Positions 8,528-19,122 are shown, counted from the first letter of the stretch. The stretch is DNA of 37,431 nucleotides from Tessaracoccus bendigoensis DSM 12906 (GCF_900141915.1 NZ_FQZG01000042.1:1-37431), one strand, 5' to 3'. Translations and numbers: made by a program. The notes: generated by a model from the letters alone, not told the origin.

Positions 8528-9085
8528 ATGATCGCCGAAATCCAGAAGGAAGCCTCCAGCAGGATGCAGTCCGCGGTTGACCACGCCAGGGAGGATCTGG
8601 CCACCATCCGTACCGGGCGTGCCCATCCCGCGATGTTCAGCAAACTCACAGCCGACTACTACGGTGCTCCGACACCGCTGCAGCAGCTGGCGCAATTCAC
8701 TTCGCCCGATCCGCGCTCGCTGCTGATCACACCCTTCGACCGGAGCGCGATCAGCGCGATCGAGAAGGCCATCCGTGAAGCCGATCTCGGCGTCAACCCA
8801 GGAAACGACGGCAATGCCGTCCGGATCGTGATGCCGCAGCTTACCGAGGAGCGTCGCAAGGAGTACATCAAGATGGCCAGGGCGAAGGCGGAGGACGCCA
8901 GGGTTGCGGTGCGCAATGTCCGTCGTCACTCGATCGACCAGCTGAAGAAGCTCCAGAAGGATGCCGAGATCAGCGAGGACGACCTCAGCCGGGCCGAGAA
9001 GGCGCTCGACGGCACCACCAAGAAGTACGTCGAGGCCGTCGACGAGGTGCTCAAGAACAAGGAAGCCGAACTGGCTGAAGTCTGA
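8528..9085 (+). CDS. frr: Ribosome recycling factor
   Basis: RRF, with EF-G, splits the ribosome after termination. The 185-residue length is exactly the family norm. Motifs include the start region with the conserved TIRTGRAHPAMF, then YYGAPTPLQQLA, the VRNVRR segment, and the helical C-terminus rich in K and E. The ATG at 8528 sits 12 nt after AGGAG (8511-8515), a long spacing. A four-codon reading frame (ATG at 8517, stop at 8529-8531) lies between the AGGAG and the start and overlaps the frr ATG. Its stop codon overlaps the cdsA start (TGATG), so frr and cdsA are translationally coupled. Confidence 0.97.
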   Translation: MIAEIQKEASSRMQSAVDHAREDLATIRTGRAHPAMFSKLTADYYGAPTPLQQLAQFTSPDPRSLLITPFDRSAISAIEKAIREADLGVNPGNDGNAVRIVMPQLTEERRKEYIKMARAKAEDARVAVRNVRRHSIDQLKKLQKDAEISEDDLSRAEKALDGTTKKYVEAVDEVLKNKEAELAEV

Positions 9086-9942
9086 TGGTCGAGCCAGGGG
9101 GGCCTAGCCGGAAGAAGGCCGGCAGAGATCTGCCGGTCGCGATCGCTGTCGGACTTGGCCTGTTTGCGGCCGTCACCGTCGGTCTGCTGTGGCTTCCCTG
9201 GTTCTTCGCACTCTTCATGGCGGCTGCCCTCGGGTTCGGCACGATCGAGTTGCACCACGCCCTCACTCGCAAGGGGATGCGCTCCGAGGTGGTGCCGGTC
9301 TGCGTCGGCACCGTCGTCAGCTCAGTGGGCAGCTATGCGGCCGTCGTGGGGCTAATCCCCCTTGAGCCCGTCACGATGGTGCTGATCTGCCTGTGCCTGA
9401 CGATGATCGCCGCGTTCGCGCTGCGGTTGCGACGAGGCCCTGAAGGTTTCGTCGGCGACGCGGCGGCCAGCGCGCTCATAGTGGCTTATCTTCCGATGCT
9501 CGGCGCCTCCGTCCCGCTGCTGATGGCCGCCGACGACGGGACGCTACGGATCCTGACGATCATCGCCTGCGTCGTGGCCTCGGATACCGGTGCCTTCGCC
9601 GTCGGGGTCCTGCTCGGACGACACAAGATGGCGCCGACGATCAGCCCGAACAAGACCTGGGAGGGGTTCGCGGGAGGCATCGCGTTTGCGGCACTTGTCG
9701 GGGTGTTGGCGGCCGTGTACCTGCTGCAGATTCATTGGGTCATCGGTCTGGTGTTGGGTGTCTTGCTCAGCCTGGCGGGAACCACCGGGGACCTCGTTGA
9801 ATCGTTGATCAAACGCGACGTAGGATTGAAGGACATGTCCAACTTCCTGCCCGGTCATGGCGGAGTGATGGACCGTCTCGACTCCATCCTCATCGCGGTA
9901 CCGGTGGGCTGGATGATTTTCCACCTGACTATCGGCAGTTGA
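9085..9942 (+). CDS. cdsA: Phosphatidate cytidylyltransferase (CDP-diacylglycerol synthase)
   Basis: CdsA makes CDP-diacylglycerol from phosphatidic acid and CTP, the precursor of phosphatidylglycerol, cardiolipin and phosphatidylinositol. It is an integral membrane protein. The 285-residue product has several hydrophobic segments from about residue 15 onward and the family signature near the C-terminus, KDMSNFLPGHGGVMDRLDS, with the metal-binding D-R-x-D. The short N-terminal MVEPGGPSRKKAGRD stretch is polar and cytoplasmic. The ATG at 9085 overlaps the frr stop by one base. The neighbouring frr and rlmN match standard actinobacterial order. Confidence 0.95.
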   Translation: MVEPGGPSRKKAGRDLPVAIAVGLGLFAAVTVGLLWLPWFFALFMAAALGFGTIELHHALTRKGMRSEVVPVCVGTVVSSVGSYAAVVGLIPLEPVTMVLICLCLTMIAAFALRLRRGPEGFVGDAAASALIVAYLPMLGASVPLLMAADDGTLRILTIIACVVASDTGAFAVGVLLGRHKMAPTISPNKTWEGFAGGIAFAALVGVLAAVYLLQIHWVIGLVLGVLLSLAGTTGDLVESLIKRDVGLKDMSNFLPGHGGVMDRLDSILIAVPVGWMIFHLTIGS

Positions 9943-9969
9943 CGCCGCGGAAACCAAGGAACTGATCGC

Positions 9970-11088
9970 ATGCCCACCGCACTCCCGCTCGTTTTCGAGG
10001 CCCCTCGCCGTGGGAAGCCACCGAAGCACTGGCTCGACCTGGACACGCCCGGGCGGGTGGAGGCCGCAATGAAGCTCGGCCTTCCGAGGTTTCGTGCCGA
10101 CCAGATCTCGCGCCACGTCTTCGACCGGCTCGAGGTCAACGCGGCCAACTTCACCGACCTGCCGGCGGCAATCAGGGAGGACCTGGGGGAGCAGCTGTTC
10201 CCCAACCTGTTGGAGCAGGTGACCCACCGCACAACCGATGACGGCAGCACGGTCAAGACCCTGTGGAAGCTGCACGACGGCTCGCTCCTGGAATCCGTCC
10301 TCATGCGCTACCCCAACCGCACGACGCTGTGCATCTCATCACAGGCCGGCTGCGGCATGGCATGCCCGTTCTGCGCCACCGGGCAGGGCGGCCTGAAACG
10401 AAACCTCTCGCAGGGTGAGATCACCGCCCAGGTGTTGGCGGCCGACCAGCAGATCGCCGCTGGCGTCGTCCCCGGTGCGAGCGGCAGACTCAACAACATC
10501 GTCTTCATGGGCATGGGCGAGCCGATGGCCAACTACAACGCGGTGATGGGCTCGATCCGTACCTTCGTGGAACCGAGCCCAAACGGGTTCGGCATGAGTG
10601 CCCGCCACATCACCGTCTCCACCGTCGGCCTCGTGCCCCAGATCAACCGGCTCACGGACGAGGACCTACCGCTGACGCTGGCGGTGTCCCTGCACGCCCC
10701 CGACGACGAACTGCGCGACGAGATCGTCCCCATCAACAACCGGTGGAAGGTCGACGAGGTGGTCGATGCGGCCTGGGAGTACGCCAAGAAGACCAGACGC
10801 AGGGTCTCGATCGAATACGCGATGATGCGAGACATCAACGATCAGGTGGAGCGGGCCGAGCTACTCGCCAAGGTCCTGAAGAAGCGTGGCGACTGGGGTT
10901 GGGTACACGTCAACCTCATTCCGCTGAACCCGACGCCCGGCTCGAAATGGACCGCGTCGCGCAAGGCCGACGAGGTGACGTTCATCCAGACGCTGGAACG
11001 CCGGGGAGTGCCGGTGACGTTGCGCGACACCAGGGGCCAGGACATTGACGGCGCCTGCGGGCAGTTGGCGGCCAGCGTCGACACGTAG
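9970..11088 (+). CDS. rlmN: Dual-specificity RNA methyltransferase RlmN
   Basis: RlmN is a radical-SAM enzyme that methylates C2 of A2503 in 23S rRNA and A37 in some tRNAs. The 372-residue product has the iron-sulfur motif C128-x3-C132-x2-C135 (GCGMACPFC). The two mechanistic cysteines are also visible by alignment to the known pattern: C121 in TLCISS and C363 in GACGQL. The GMGEP motif (near 179-183) that binds SAM is present as well. The start ATG at 9970 has AAGGAA upstream. There is 27 bp after cdsA, so cotranscription is likely. A terminator-like hairpin follows at once. Confidence 0.97.
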   Translation: MPTALPLVFEAPRRGKPPKHWLDLDTPGRVEAAMKLGLPRFRADQISRHVFDRLEVNAANFTDLPAAIREDLGEQLFPNLLEQVTHRTTDDGSTVKTLWKLHDGSLLESVLMRYPNRTTLCISSQAGCGMACPFCATGQGGLKRNLSQGEITAQVLAADQQIAAGVVPGASGRLNNIVFMGMGEPMANYNAVMGSIRTFVEPSPNGFGMSARHITVSTVGLVPQINRLTDEDLPLTLAVSLHAPDDELRDEIVPINNRWKVDEVVDAAWEYAKKTRRRVSIEYAMMRDINDQVERAELLAKVLKKRGDWGWVHVNLIPLNPTPGSKWTASRKADEVTFIQTLERRGVPVTLRDTRGQDIDGACGQLAASVDT

Positions 11089-11089
11089 G

Positions 11090-11109
11090 CGCGGGAATCA
11101 GGTCCCGCG
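11090..11109 (+). terminator. Hairpin after rlmN
   Basis: A perfect 7-bp stem (cgcggga/tcccgcg) with loop atcagg begins just after the rlmN stop codon. No T-run follows. It probably ends the pyrH-frr-cdsA-rlmN transcript. Confidence 0.5.
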
Positions 11110-11190
11110 TGCCCGGGTCACACGGTGGCTGGGAGGTAGGTCGTGGCGTCCCCTGGTGTGGCATGCAGGCCGTGGCTCGGGCCGTGGTGA

Positions 11191-12609
<1,419 letters not shown>

Positions 12610-12620
12610 CCGACGGTTCA

Positions 12621-12656
12621 GAAGGCGCCCCGACGTTTGGACGTCGGGGCGCCTTC
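12621..12656. terminator. Bidirectional terminator between gdhA and the PG-binding gene
   Basis: A perfect 16-bp stem (12621-12636 with 12641-12656) and a 4-nt loop ttgg lie between the convergent stops at 12609 and 12667. It is the strongest perfect hairpin in the window and should stop transcription from both sides. Confidence 0.8.
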
Positions 12657-12666
12657 CTTCTCGATG

Positions 12667-13602
12667 TCAGGCGAGCAAAGCTGGCCAGGTCTGGCTGCCG
12701 ACAACGCCGTCCACCACCAGGCCGCGGTCACTTTGAAAACTCTTCACGGCATCCCTGGTCTGGTTGCCGAAGTCGCCATCGACGGCGACCGTGTAGCCCC
12801 GTGCGACGAGCAGTCTCTGAAGTGCGGTGACCGCATCGCCGGAAGCGCCGACCTGCAGCTTCGGGGTGAGCGAATCCCAGGTGGTGTCGTCAACGACCCC
12901 GGTCACGGCCAACCCCTCCTGCGCCTGCCACTGGCGAACCGACCGTTCTGTGGCTGAGCCGAAATCACCGTCGATGTAGGTGCGCACTCCCTTGCGGCTC
13001 AGCAGGGCCTGCAAGGCCTCGACGACGTAGCCGGCATCTCCGCGCCCGAGCGGGTAGAACCGGTCGAAGGTCTGCGGCGGGGCCTCGGCGCGGACTGGTC
13101 CGTCGTCGGCCGGAGGTGCCGACTGCTCTGCCTGCTGGGTCACGGTCACCACCGTCACGGGGACAGGGGTGGGAGTCGGGGTGGGGGTTGGGGTGGGCTC
13201 CGGGGAAGGTTCCGGGGTCGGGGTCGGCGTGGGCGTGGGTTCGGGCTGCACCGTCACCGTAGCGACGGGGGCCGCCTCGTCGGGGCCTTGGCCGCCGCCC
13301 AGTAGCAGAGCCAGCCCAGCCACGCCCCCGACGACGAGCGTCCCGAGACCGATTCCGAGCGCCACGGTTCCCCGGCGTCGGGGCACCTGCGGCGGCACGG
13401 GTGGAGGTTGGGGAAGGTCGGCGTACGGGTCGGACAGTGTCGGGTGCAACTCGGCAGGCACGAAGGAGGGACCATGCGGCTCAGAGCCTGGCCTGGCGTG
13501 GTCTCCTTGGGCTGGAACAGACTGTGTGGGGCCAAACCAGACGGCGCACCTTTCGCAGAGTTGTCCCGCGGTCGGTGTGCCGCATTGCAGACAGTTGTTC
13601 AT
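12667..13602 (-). CDS. Membrane protein with N-terminal zinc ribbon and two peptidoglycan-binding domains
   Basis: The 311-residue product has an unusual layout. A short C4 zinc ribbon (C4, C7, C16, C19) is followed by a Pro-rich stretch, a basic PRRR and one transmembrane helix (about 79-103). Then come a Pro-Thr/Pro-Glu linker (about 119-148) and two PF01471-type peptidoglycan-binding domains (about 186-247 and 252-310), each with the DGDFGxxTxxxVxxxQ and GVVxxxTW pattern. The positive-inside rule puts the zinc ribbon in the cytoplasm and the binding domains in the wall. No enzymatic domain is present, so it could be a wall anchor or sensor. This role is an inference. The ATG at 13602 follows GGGGGAA. 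It converges with gdhA. Confidence 0.85.
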   Translation of the reverse strand: MNNCLQCGTPTAGQLCERCAVWFGPTQSVPAQGDHARPGSEPHGPSFVPAELHPTLSDPYADLPQPPPVPPQVPRRRGTVALGIGLGTLVVGGVAGLALLLGGGQGPDEAAPVATVTVQPEPTPTPTPTPEPSPEPTPTPTPTPTPVPVTVVTVTQQAEQSAPPADDGPVRAEAPPQTFDRFYPLGRGDAGYVVEALQALLSRKGVRTYIDGDFGSATERSVRQWQAQEGLAVTGVVDDTTWDSLTPKLQVGASGDAVTALQRLLVARGYTVAVDGDFGNQTRDAVKSFQSDRGLVVDGVVGSQTWPALLA

Positions 13603-13723
13603 GATCGTTCCCCCGGCGCCTCAGTCGCGTTGCAGGCTCACGATACCTGAGGTGCACGGGGTCGATGCGGGGTGACCGGCTGTTTCCAGTTCGTCGCCGA
13701 GGTGCGCGGACAGGCATGGCCGA

Positions 13724-14443
13724 TCAGACAGGCTGGCGGGCCGCGCCCGTGGGATCGTCGCCCCACAGCGCACGGTACTGCGCGATCCGGTCCGGGTCCG
13801 GCGAGATGCCGTAGGCGTCCCAGAACGGGGCCTCGTGCCCTGGGCCGAAGTTCCATTCCAGCGACCAGGAAGCGATGGCCAGGTCGGCCCAGCGGTCGGC
13901 TACCCCGAGCGACCCGAGATCAACATGGCCGACGAAGCTCCCGTCATCCACGATGATGGTGTTGGGCGCACAGGCGTCGCCGTGCGCGATCACCAACTGG
14001 TCGATGTCGTCCTGGCCGTCGGCCCAGTCGACCTCGCCGAACATCGAGATCGCCGGGTCAAGGGCGTGCAGCATCGCCAACCCGTCACCAATGGCTGCGG
14101 CGGCCCGGTCGGGCTCGGTCTTCCAGCGGGGCGACACTGCCGATGCGCCGGGCAGTGCCCCGCTGACGATCAGCCAGCCGTCCTCTTCCTCCTGGAAGTC
14201 GAACAGCCGGGGGCATGGATGCCTGCTGGAGAGCCAGCTCATCCTTTCGGCCTCAGGCAGCAGGTCGACCGGGCTCCATTTGGCGAACAGGGCCTTGGAG
14301 TCGGGGGCGACGAGGCGTGCCGTGACTGCGCCCACCCCACTCAGCCAGACCAGTTCCGCGACCTCCCGGCCGTGGCGGCGCGCCCACTCGGAGATGGAGC
14401 GGGGGACGGTGGTGCCGGGAGGGGGAGTCGCTGCCAGAGCCAT
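13724..14443 (-). CDS. APH(3')-like phosphotransferase family protein
   Basis: The 239-residue product belongs to the aminoglycoside phosphotransferase/kinase-like fold. The catalytic HGDACAPN motif (D156, N161) and the metal-binding DLG (D175) are clear, followed by VADRWADLAIA as in APH(3') enzymes. K55 in LFAKW is the likely ATP lysine. It is slightly shorter than typical APH(3') resistance proteins. Whether it phosphorylates an antibiotic or another metabolite cannot be told. I start at the ATG at 14443, where AGGA lies 8 nt upstream. An ATG at 14470 would add nine residues. The frame stays open far into dxr on the other strand, which is not coding. It is divergent from dxr. Confidence 0.82.
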   Translation of the reverse strand: MALAATPPPGTTVPRSISEWARRHGREVAELVWLSGVGAVTARLVAPDSKALFAKWSPVDLLPEAERMSWLSSRHPCPRLFDFQEEEDGWLIVSGALPGASAVSPRWKTEPDRAAAAIGDGLAMLHALDPAISMFGEVDWADGQDDIDQLVIAHGDACAPNTIIVDDGSFVGHVDLGSLGVADRWADLAIASWSLEWNFGPGHEAPFWDAYGISPDPDRIAQYRALWGDDPTGAARQPV

Positions 14444-14563
14444 GGCATCGATCCTGCCACGGTCTGGCATGGGCACAAGCTTCCGCGGCCCGCCAACGGG
14501 GCAGCTGCTGAGGTCCGGCACTGCGGGGCGACGGTGGTGACGACCCGGTTCCGTGGCACGGCT

Positions 14564-14569
14564 TAGACT
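14564..14569 (+). promoter_or_regulatory. -10 box for leaderless dxr transcript
   Basis: TAGACT is followed by a 6-nt gap and then the GTG start of dxr at 14576. There is no Shine-Dalgarno sequence. This is the geometry expected when the transcript begins at the start codon. Confidence 0.6.
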
Positions 14570-14575
14570 CGGTGC

Positions 14576-15778
14576 GTGCGCAGCATCGTTCTCCTCGGCA
14601 GTACCGGTTCGATCGGGACCCAGACCCTCGACGTCATCTCCACCAGACGCGACCAGTTCCGCGTGGTGGCGCTCGCGGCGTCCGGCTCGAACCTGGAGCT
14701 GTTGGCCACCCAGATCGTCGAGTTCACACCCGACGTCGTTGCCCTGGCCAGGCCGAGCGCGGCCAACGAACTGCAGCGGCTGTTGTACGCCGCCGGGGAT
14801 GCGCGCGGCTGGAGCACCGGCGGGTTCCCGATGCCCCGACTGCTGTTGGGCCCCGACGCCGCGACCGAGTTGGCGGCACTCGACTGCGACGTCGTCGTCA
14901 ACGCCATCACCGGTGCAGCCGGGCTCCTGCCGACGCTCGCCACCCTCAAGAAGGGCACCACTCTCGCGCTGGCGAACAAGGAGTCCCTGGTGATCGGCGG
15001 CCGGCTCGTCACCGGTGCCGCCGCGCCCGGGCAGATCGTCGCCGTCGACTCGGAACACTCCGCGTTCGCACAGGCGCTCCGGGCAGGCAAGGCAGACGAG
15101 GTGCGCCGCCTCATCCTGACAGCCAGCGGGGGACCGTTCCGGGGAAGGACCCGGGCCGAACTTGCCGACGTGACCCCCGACGACGCCATGGCGCACCCGA
15201 CCTGGGCCATGGGACGGGTCATCACGATCAACTCATCCACCCTGGTGAACAAGGGACTTGAGCTCCTTGAAGCGGCCCTGCTCTACGATGTCGACCTCGA
15301 CGACATCACCGTCACCGTCCACCCGCAGTCGATCGTGCACTCCATGGTGGAGTTTCAGGACGGGTCGACGATCGCGCAGGCCTCACCGCCCGACATGCGG
15401 CTACCCATCGGCATTGCACTGACGTGGCCGGACCGGCTCGCAGATGCGGCCCTACCCTGCGACTGGTCGGCGCCCACCGCGTGGACCTTCGCTCCCGTCG
15501 ACAACGCCACGTTCCCCGCCATCGAACTGGCCCGGCTGGCAGGCAAGGCCGGTGGCACCGCCCCCGCGGTGTTCAATGCCGCAAATGAGGCAGCCGTCGA
15601 CGCCTTCTGCGAAGGACGGATCGGGTTCCTCGACATCACCGCGATCATCTCCAGGTGCCTCGAAGAGCATCTCGCCGCCGGGCATGTGCCCGACCGCGAC
15701 CTGAGTGTCGAGGCCGTGCTCGCCGCTGACCGGTGGGGCCGAGGGCGAGCGACCGAGCTGACGGAGGCACGTGGATGA
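14576..15778 (+). CDS. dxr: 1-deoxy-D-xylulose 5-phosphate reductoisomerase
   Basis: DXR converts DXP to 2-C-methyl-D-erythritol 4-phosphate with NADPH, the committed step of the MEP isoprenoid pathway. The 400-residue length is normal. The N-terminal NADPH motif LGSTGSIG, the loop ANKESLV, the substrate motif ASGGPFRG, HPTWAMG, the metal-site DSEHSA and NKGLEL are all present. The GTG at 14576 has a TAGACT box 6 nt before it and no ribosome binding site, so the mRNA is probably leaderless. The stop overlaps the next gene's start (ATGA), so the two are coupled. ispG lies two genes on, giving a MEP-pathway cluster with the site-2 protease between. Confidence 0.97.
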   Translation: MRSIVLLGSTGSIGTQTLDVISTRRDQFRVVALAASGSNLELLATQIVEFTPDVVALARPSAANELQRLLYAAGDARGWSTGGFPMPRLLLGPDAATELAALDCDVVVNAITGAAGLLPTLATLKKGTTLALANKESLVIGGRLVTGAAAPGQIVAVDSEHSAFAQALRAGKADEVRRLILTASGGPFRGRTRAELADVTPDDAMAHPTWAMGRVITINSSTLVNKGLELLEAALLYDVDLDDITVTVHPQSIVHSMVEFQDGSTIAQASPPDMRLPIGIALTWPDRLADAALPCDWSAPTAWTFAPVDNATFPAIELARLAGKAGGTAPAVFNAANEAAVDAFCEGRIGFLDITAIISRCLEEHLAAGHVPDRDLSVEAVLAADRWGRGRATELTEARG

Positions 15779-17058
15779 CGATCCTGATCACGGTGCTGCT
15801 GGCCGTCTTGTTCTTCGCGCTCATCATGGCCTCCATTGCCCTGCACGAAATCGGTCACCTGGTGCCGGCCAAGCTGTTCGGTGTAAAGGTGACCCAGTAC
15901 TTCGTCGGCTTCGGGAAGACGCTCTGGTCGCGGACGAAGGGAGGCACCGAGTACGGCTTCAAGGCGTTTCCGCTCGGAGGCTATGTCCGGCTCGTCGGCA
16001 TGTATCCACCGGCCAAGCACAACGCGCGGCCAGGCTGGCTCACCCGCCTCGCGGACCAGGCCCGCTCCTACGAATACGAGGAGATCACCTCGGCCGACGA
16101 CGGGCACCTGATGTACCAGAAGAAGACCTGGCAGAAGATCGTCATCATGCTGGGTGGCCCGATGATGAACGTCCTGCTCGCCTTCCTGATCTTCCTCGGC
16201 ATCAACGTGTTCCACGGCACCTACCAGTCGACGCTCACCGTCGCCCAGGTCTCGGAGTGCGTCGTGCGGACCGACCGTGAGGACCAGACCTGCAAAGCGG
16301 ATGATCCGCTGACGCCGGCCAGTGAGGCCGGTGTCCAGGTCGGCGACCGGCTCGTCAGCTTCAACGGGGTCATTTTGACGGACTGGACCCAGATGGGCGA
16401 CCTGATCCGCGACAACAGGGACGGGGACGCCACGGTCGTCGTGGAACGGGAAGGCCGGGAGCTGACGCTGCCGACCGTCAACACCGTCCTCAACCACGTC
16501 CCCGACCGACTCGACCCGACCAGATACGTCGAGGCCGGGTTCTTCGGGGTCTCCCCGACGACCGAGGTCGTACACGGTGGCCCTGTCGCGACGCTCGAAC
16601 AGATGTGGACGATGACCCAGCAGTCGGCGGTCGCACTGGCCAGCTTCCCGGTACGGATCTACAACGTCGCCGCAGACCTGGTCACGGGGCAGCCGCGTGA
16701 TGCCAACTCACCCATGTCCATCGTCGGCGCCTCCCGCGTGGCAGGCGAGATCGGCACGAGCGACACCCTCAGCGCTGGCGACAAGGTGGCGACCTGGATG
16801 TCGCTGCTCGGCTCGGTCAACCTCTTCGTCGCGCTGTTGAACCTCGTGCCGTTGCTGCCGCTGGACGGTGGCCATATCGCGGGCGCGATCTACGAATGGG
16901 TCAAGCGCAACCTGGCCAGGCTCTTCGGCAGGCCGGATCCGGGGCACGTCGACACCGCAAGGGGGCTGCCCATCACCTACCTCGTGGGCGGGTTCCTCCT
17001 CCTGGGTGGTGTCGTGCTGATCCTGGCCGACATCATCGCCCCCATCCAGTTGTTCTGA
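15775..17058 (+). CDS. Site-2 (M50) zinc metalloprotease, RseP/Rip1 type
   Basis: This intramembrane protease cuts transmembrane proteins such as anti-sigma factors. Rip1 of mycobacteria is in the same dxr-ispG context. The 427-residue product has HEIGH at residues 24-28 in the first membrane helix, a second helix around 120-140, a PDZ domain (about 175-240), and the C-terminal motif NLVPLLPLDGGH (356-367), where D364 is the third zinc ligand. An acidic insertion with two cysteines (about 160-175) precedes the PDZ core. I chose the ATG at 15775, which has GGAGG 7 nt upstream and overlaps the dxr stop. The frame is open further upstream, but only inside dxr. No candidate substrate is encoded nearby. 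Confidence 0.95.
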   Translation: MTILITVLLAVLFFALIMASIALHEIGHLVPAKLFGVKVTQYFVGFGKTLWSRTKGGTEYGFKAFPLGGYVRLVGMYPPAKHNARPGWLTRLADQARSYEYEEITSADDGHLMYQKKTWQKIVIMLGGPMMNVLLAFLIFLGINVFHGTYQSTLTVAQVSECVVRTDREDQTCKADDPLTPASEAGVQVGDRLVSFNGVILTDWTQMGDLIRDNRDGDATVVVEREGRELTLPTVNTVLNHVPDRLDPTRYVEAGFFGVSPTTEVVHGGPVATLEQMWTMTQQSAVALASFPVRIYNVAADLVTGQPRDANSPMSIVGASRVAGEIGTSDTLSAGDKVATWMSLLGSVNLFVALLNLVPLLPLDGGHIAGAIYEWVKRNLARLFGRPDPGHVDTARGLPITYLVGGFLLLGGVVLILADIIAPIQLF

Positions 17059-17093
17059 GCCCGGCGGAGGCGGGCGCTACGCGGCGGAGGTAC

Positions 17094-17099
17094 TAATCT
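17094..17099 (+). promoter_or_regulatory. -10 box for leaderless ispG transcript
   Basis: TAATCT is followed by 7 nt and then the ATG of ispG at 17107. The preceding GGAGG at 17086-17090 is too far away to serve as a ribosome binding site. Confidence 0.5.
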
Positions 17100-17106
17100 T
17101 GGCTGC

Positions 17107-18249
17107 ATGTCCGTGAACCTCGGTATGCCTGCGCCCGCCCCAGTGACCCTCGCCCCGCGTCGCGAGACCCGACAGATCAGGGTGGGCAAGGTGCTCGTAG
17201 GTGGCGACGCACCGATCAGCGTGCAGTCGATGACCACCACCAAGACCACGGACATCAACGCGACGCTGCAGCAGATCGCCGAGCTTACCGCCACCGGCTG
17301 CGACATCGTCCGTGTGGCGGTTCCCAGCCAGGACGACGCCGAGGCGCTGCCGATCATTGCGATGAAGTCGCAGATCCCGGTGATCGCCGACATCCACTTC
17401 CAGCCGAAGTACGTGTTCAAGGCGATCGACGCCGGTTGCGCCGCGGTCCGCGTCAACCCCGGCAATATTAAGCAGTTTGACGACAAGGTTGCCGAGATCG
17501 CGAAGGCGGCCAGCGAGGCGGGCGTCAGCCTCAGGATCGGCGTCAACGCTGGTTCCTTGGACAAGCGGCTCCTGGCCAAGTACGGCGCCCCCACCCCTGA
17601 GGCGCTCGTCGAGTCGGCCCTTTGGGAGGCTTCGCTGTTCGAGGACGTCGGGTTCTACGACTTCAAGATCTCGGTCAAGCACAACGATCCGATCGTGATG
17701 GTGCGCGCCTACGAACTCCTCAGTGAGAAGTGCGACTATCCGTTGCACCTGGGGGTGACGGAGGCAGGGCCTGCATTCCAGGGCACGATCAAGAGCTCGG
17801 TCGCGTTCGGTGCGCTGCTTAGTGAGGGGATCGGCGACACGATCCGGGTGTCGCTTTCCGCGCCGCCGGCCGAAGAGGTCAAGGTTGGGCTGAAGATCCT
17901 CGAGTCGCTGAACCTGCGCCCCCGCAAGCTCGACATCGTTTCGTGTCCCTCTTGCGGGCGCGCCCAGGTCGACGTGTACACCCTTGCCGAGCAGGTCACC
18001 AAGGGCCTAGAGGGAATGGATGCGCCGTTGCGCGTCGCGGTGATGGGTTGCGTCGTCAACGGCCCCGGCGAGGCCCGCGAGGCCGACCTGGGCGTGGCCT
18101 CCGGCAACGGGAAGGGCCAGATCTTCGTCAAGGGCGAGGTGATCAAGACGGTTCCCGAAGCTGAGATCGTCGAGACTCTCATCACCGAGGCCCGCAGGAT
18201 TGCGGCCGAGATGGGCGAAGTGGGCCAACCGGAGGTCAGCGTCTCCTAA
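17107..18249 (+). CDS. ispG: 4-hydroxy-3-methylbut-2-enyl diphosphate synthase
   Basis: IspG converts MEcPP to HMBPP, the penultimate MEP-pathway step, using a 4Fe-4S cluster. The 380-residue product has the cluster ligands C280 and C283 (CPSCGR), C315 (GCVVNGPGE) and E322. The barrel domain shows [17 protein letters not shown] and ADIHF, all diagnostic. It is the shorter, two-domain bacterial form. Just 48 bp separates it from the protease gene, but a leaderless-type promoter there could allow independent expression. The next gene follows after 9 bp. Confidence 0.98.
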   Translation: MSVNLGMPAPAPVTLAPRRETRQIRVGKVLVGGDAPISVQSMTTTKTTDINATLQQIAELTATGCDIVRVAVPSQDDAEALPIIAMKSQIPVIADIHFQPKYVFKAIDAGCAAVRVNPGNIKQFDDKVAEIAKAASEAGVSLRIGVNAGSLDKRLLAKYGAPTPEALVESALWEASLFEDVGFYDFKISVKHNDPIVMVRAYELLSEKCDYPLHLGVTEAGPAFQGTIKSSVAFGALLSEGIGDTIRVSLSAPPAEEVKVGLKILESLNLRPRKLDIVSCPSCGRAQVDVYTLAEQVTKGLEGMDAPLRVAVMGCVVNGPGEAREADLGVASGNGKGQIFVKGEVIKTVPEAEIVETLITEARRIAAEMGEVGQPEVSVS

Positions 18250-18258
18250 GGTTCGTTC

Positions 18259-19092
18259 ATGACCACCCGACTGCGTGCCCTCGGCACGGCAGATCGGGAC
18301 TCAGTGCTGGGGTTTCTGGCGCGGAGCCCCGTCGAGAATCTGTTCCTGGCCTCAAAGGTCGATGCCTATGGTGTCGACCGGCGCAGGTTGGGCAAGCTGT
18401 TCGCCTTCGAACGCGACGGCCAGATCGCCTCTCTCATGCTCGACGGTGGGACTCTCTTCATCGCGGGTTTCGACCCGGACGCGCTGCCGGTATTCGTGGC
18501 CGAATTGGGCCCGATCCGGCGCTGCACCTCGATCCTCGGGCCGGCGGTTTCCGTGCTCGGGCTCTTCATCGGGCTGGCCGAGCGGTGGCGCGGCTCCTGG
18601 GGAAGTGTGTCCAACGTCCGCAGGCGCCAGCCCCTCATGCTGCTGGAGTCGGTACCCGACCCCGAGCCGGACCCTCGGGTCCGGCGGCTGACGACCGACG
18701 ACTATCAGAGTTACCTGGAAGCCTCGGTCAGCATGTACACCGACGAGATCGGAAGCTCGCCGTTCAAATACGGCCGCGGCTATGAGAGTTTCGTGTTGGA
18801 GCGGCTCCGCAAGGGGGAGGCTTACGGCATCGTCGAGGATTCCCGGGTGATCTTCAAGGCCGACCTCGGCCCGAAGCTCGGTTCGCAGGCGCAGCTGCAA
18901 GGGGTGTGGGTCGCGCCGGACCGTCGGGGCGAGGGCATCAGCGTCCCGGCCCTTTCCGGGATGCTGAGCCTGGCGATGCGGGACTATCCGATGATCAGCC
19001 TCTACGTCAACGACTTCAACACGGCCGCCATCAGGTCATATGAGCGCCTCGGCTTCGTCGAGGTCGGTGCCCTGGCGACCGTCCACTACTGA
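18259..19092 (+). CDS. DUF4081-GNAT acetyltransferase family protein
   Basis: The 277-residue product has an N-terminal DUF4081-like half (about 1-125) and a C-terminal GNAT acetyltransferase fold (about 135-277). The acetyl-CoA-binding loop is QGVWVAPDRRGEGIS, and the last part, YVNDFNTAAIRSYERLGF, is typical of GNAT motif B. From memory, the same type of gene sits between ispG and proS in mycobacteria (Rv2867c family). Its substrate is unknown. The ATG at 18259 lies 9 bp after the ispG stop, with AAGG overlapping that stop, so it is likely cotranscribed with ispG. Confidence 0.88.
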   Translation: MTTRLRALGTADRDSVLGFLARSPVENLFLASKVDAYGVDRRRLGKLFAFERDGQIASLMLDGGTLFIAGFDPDALPVFVAELGPIRRCTSILGPAVSVLGLFIGLAERWRGSWGSVSNVRRRQPLMLLESVPDPEPDPRVRRLTTDDYQSYLEASVSMYTDEIGSSPFKYGRGYESFVLERLRKGEAYGIVEDSRVIFKADLGPKLGSQAQLQGVWVAPDRRGEGISVPALSGMLSLAMRDYPMISLYVNDFNTAAIRSYERLGFVEVGALATVHY

Positions 19093-19122
19093 TCCTCCAG
19101 ACCGCTCGGTGCAGGTAGGCGC

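Noticed and set aside
14444-15196. N-terminal extension of the APH-like gene across dxr
   Set aside because: It reads the wrong strand of dxr. The conserved kinase fold starts after 14443.
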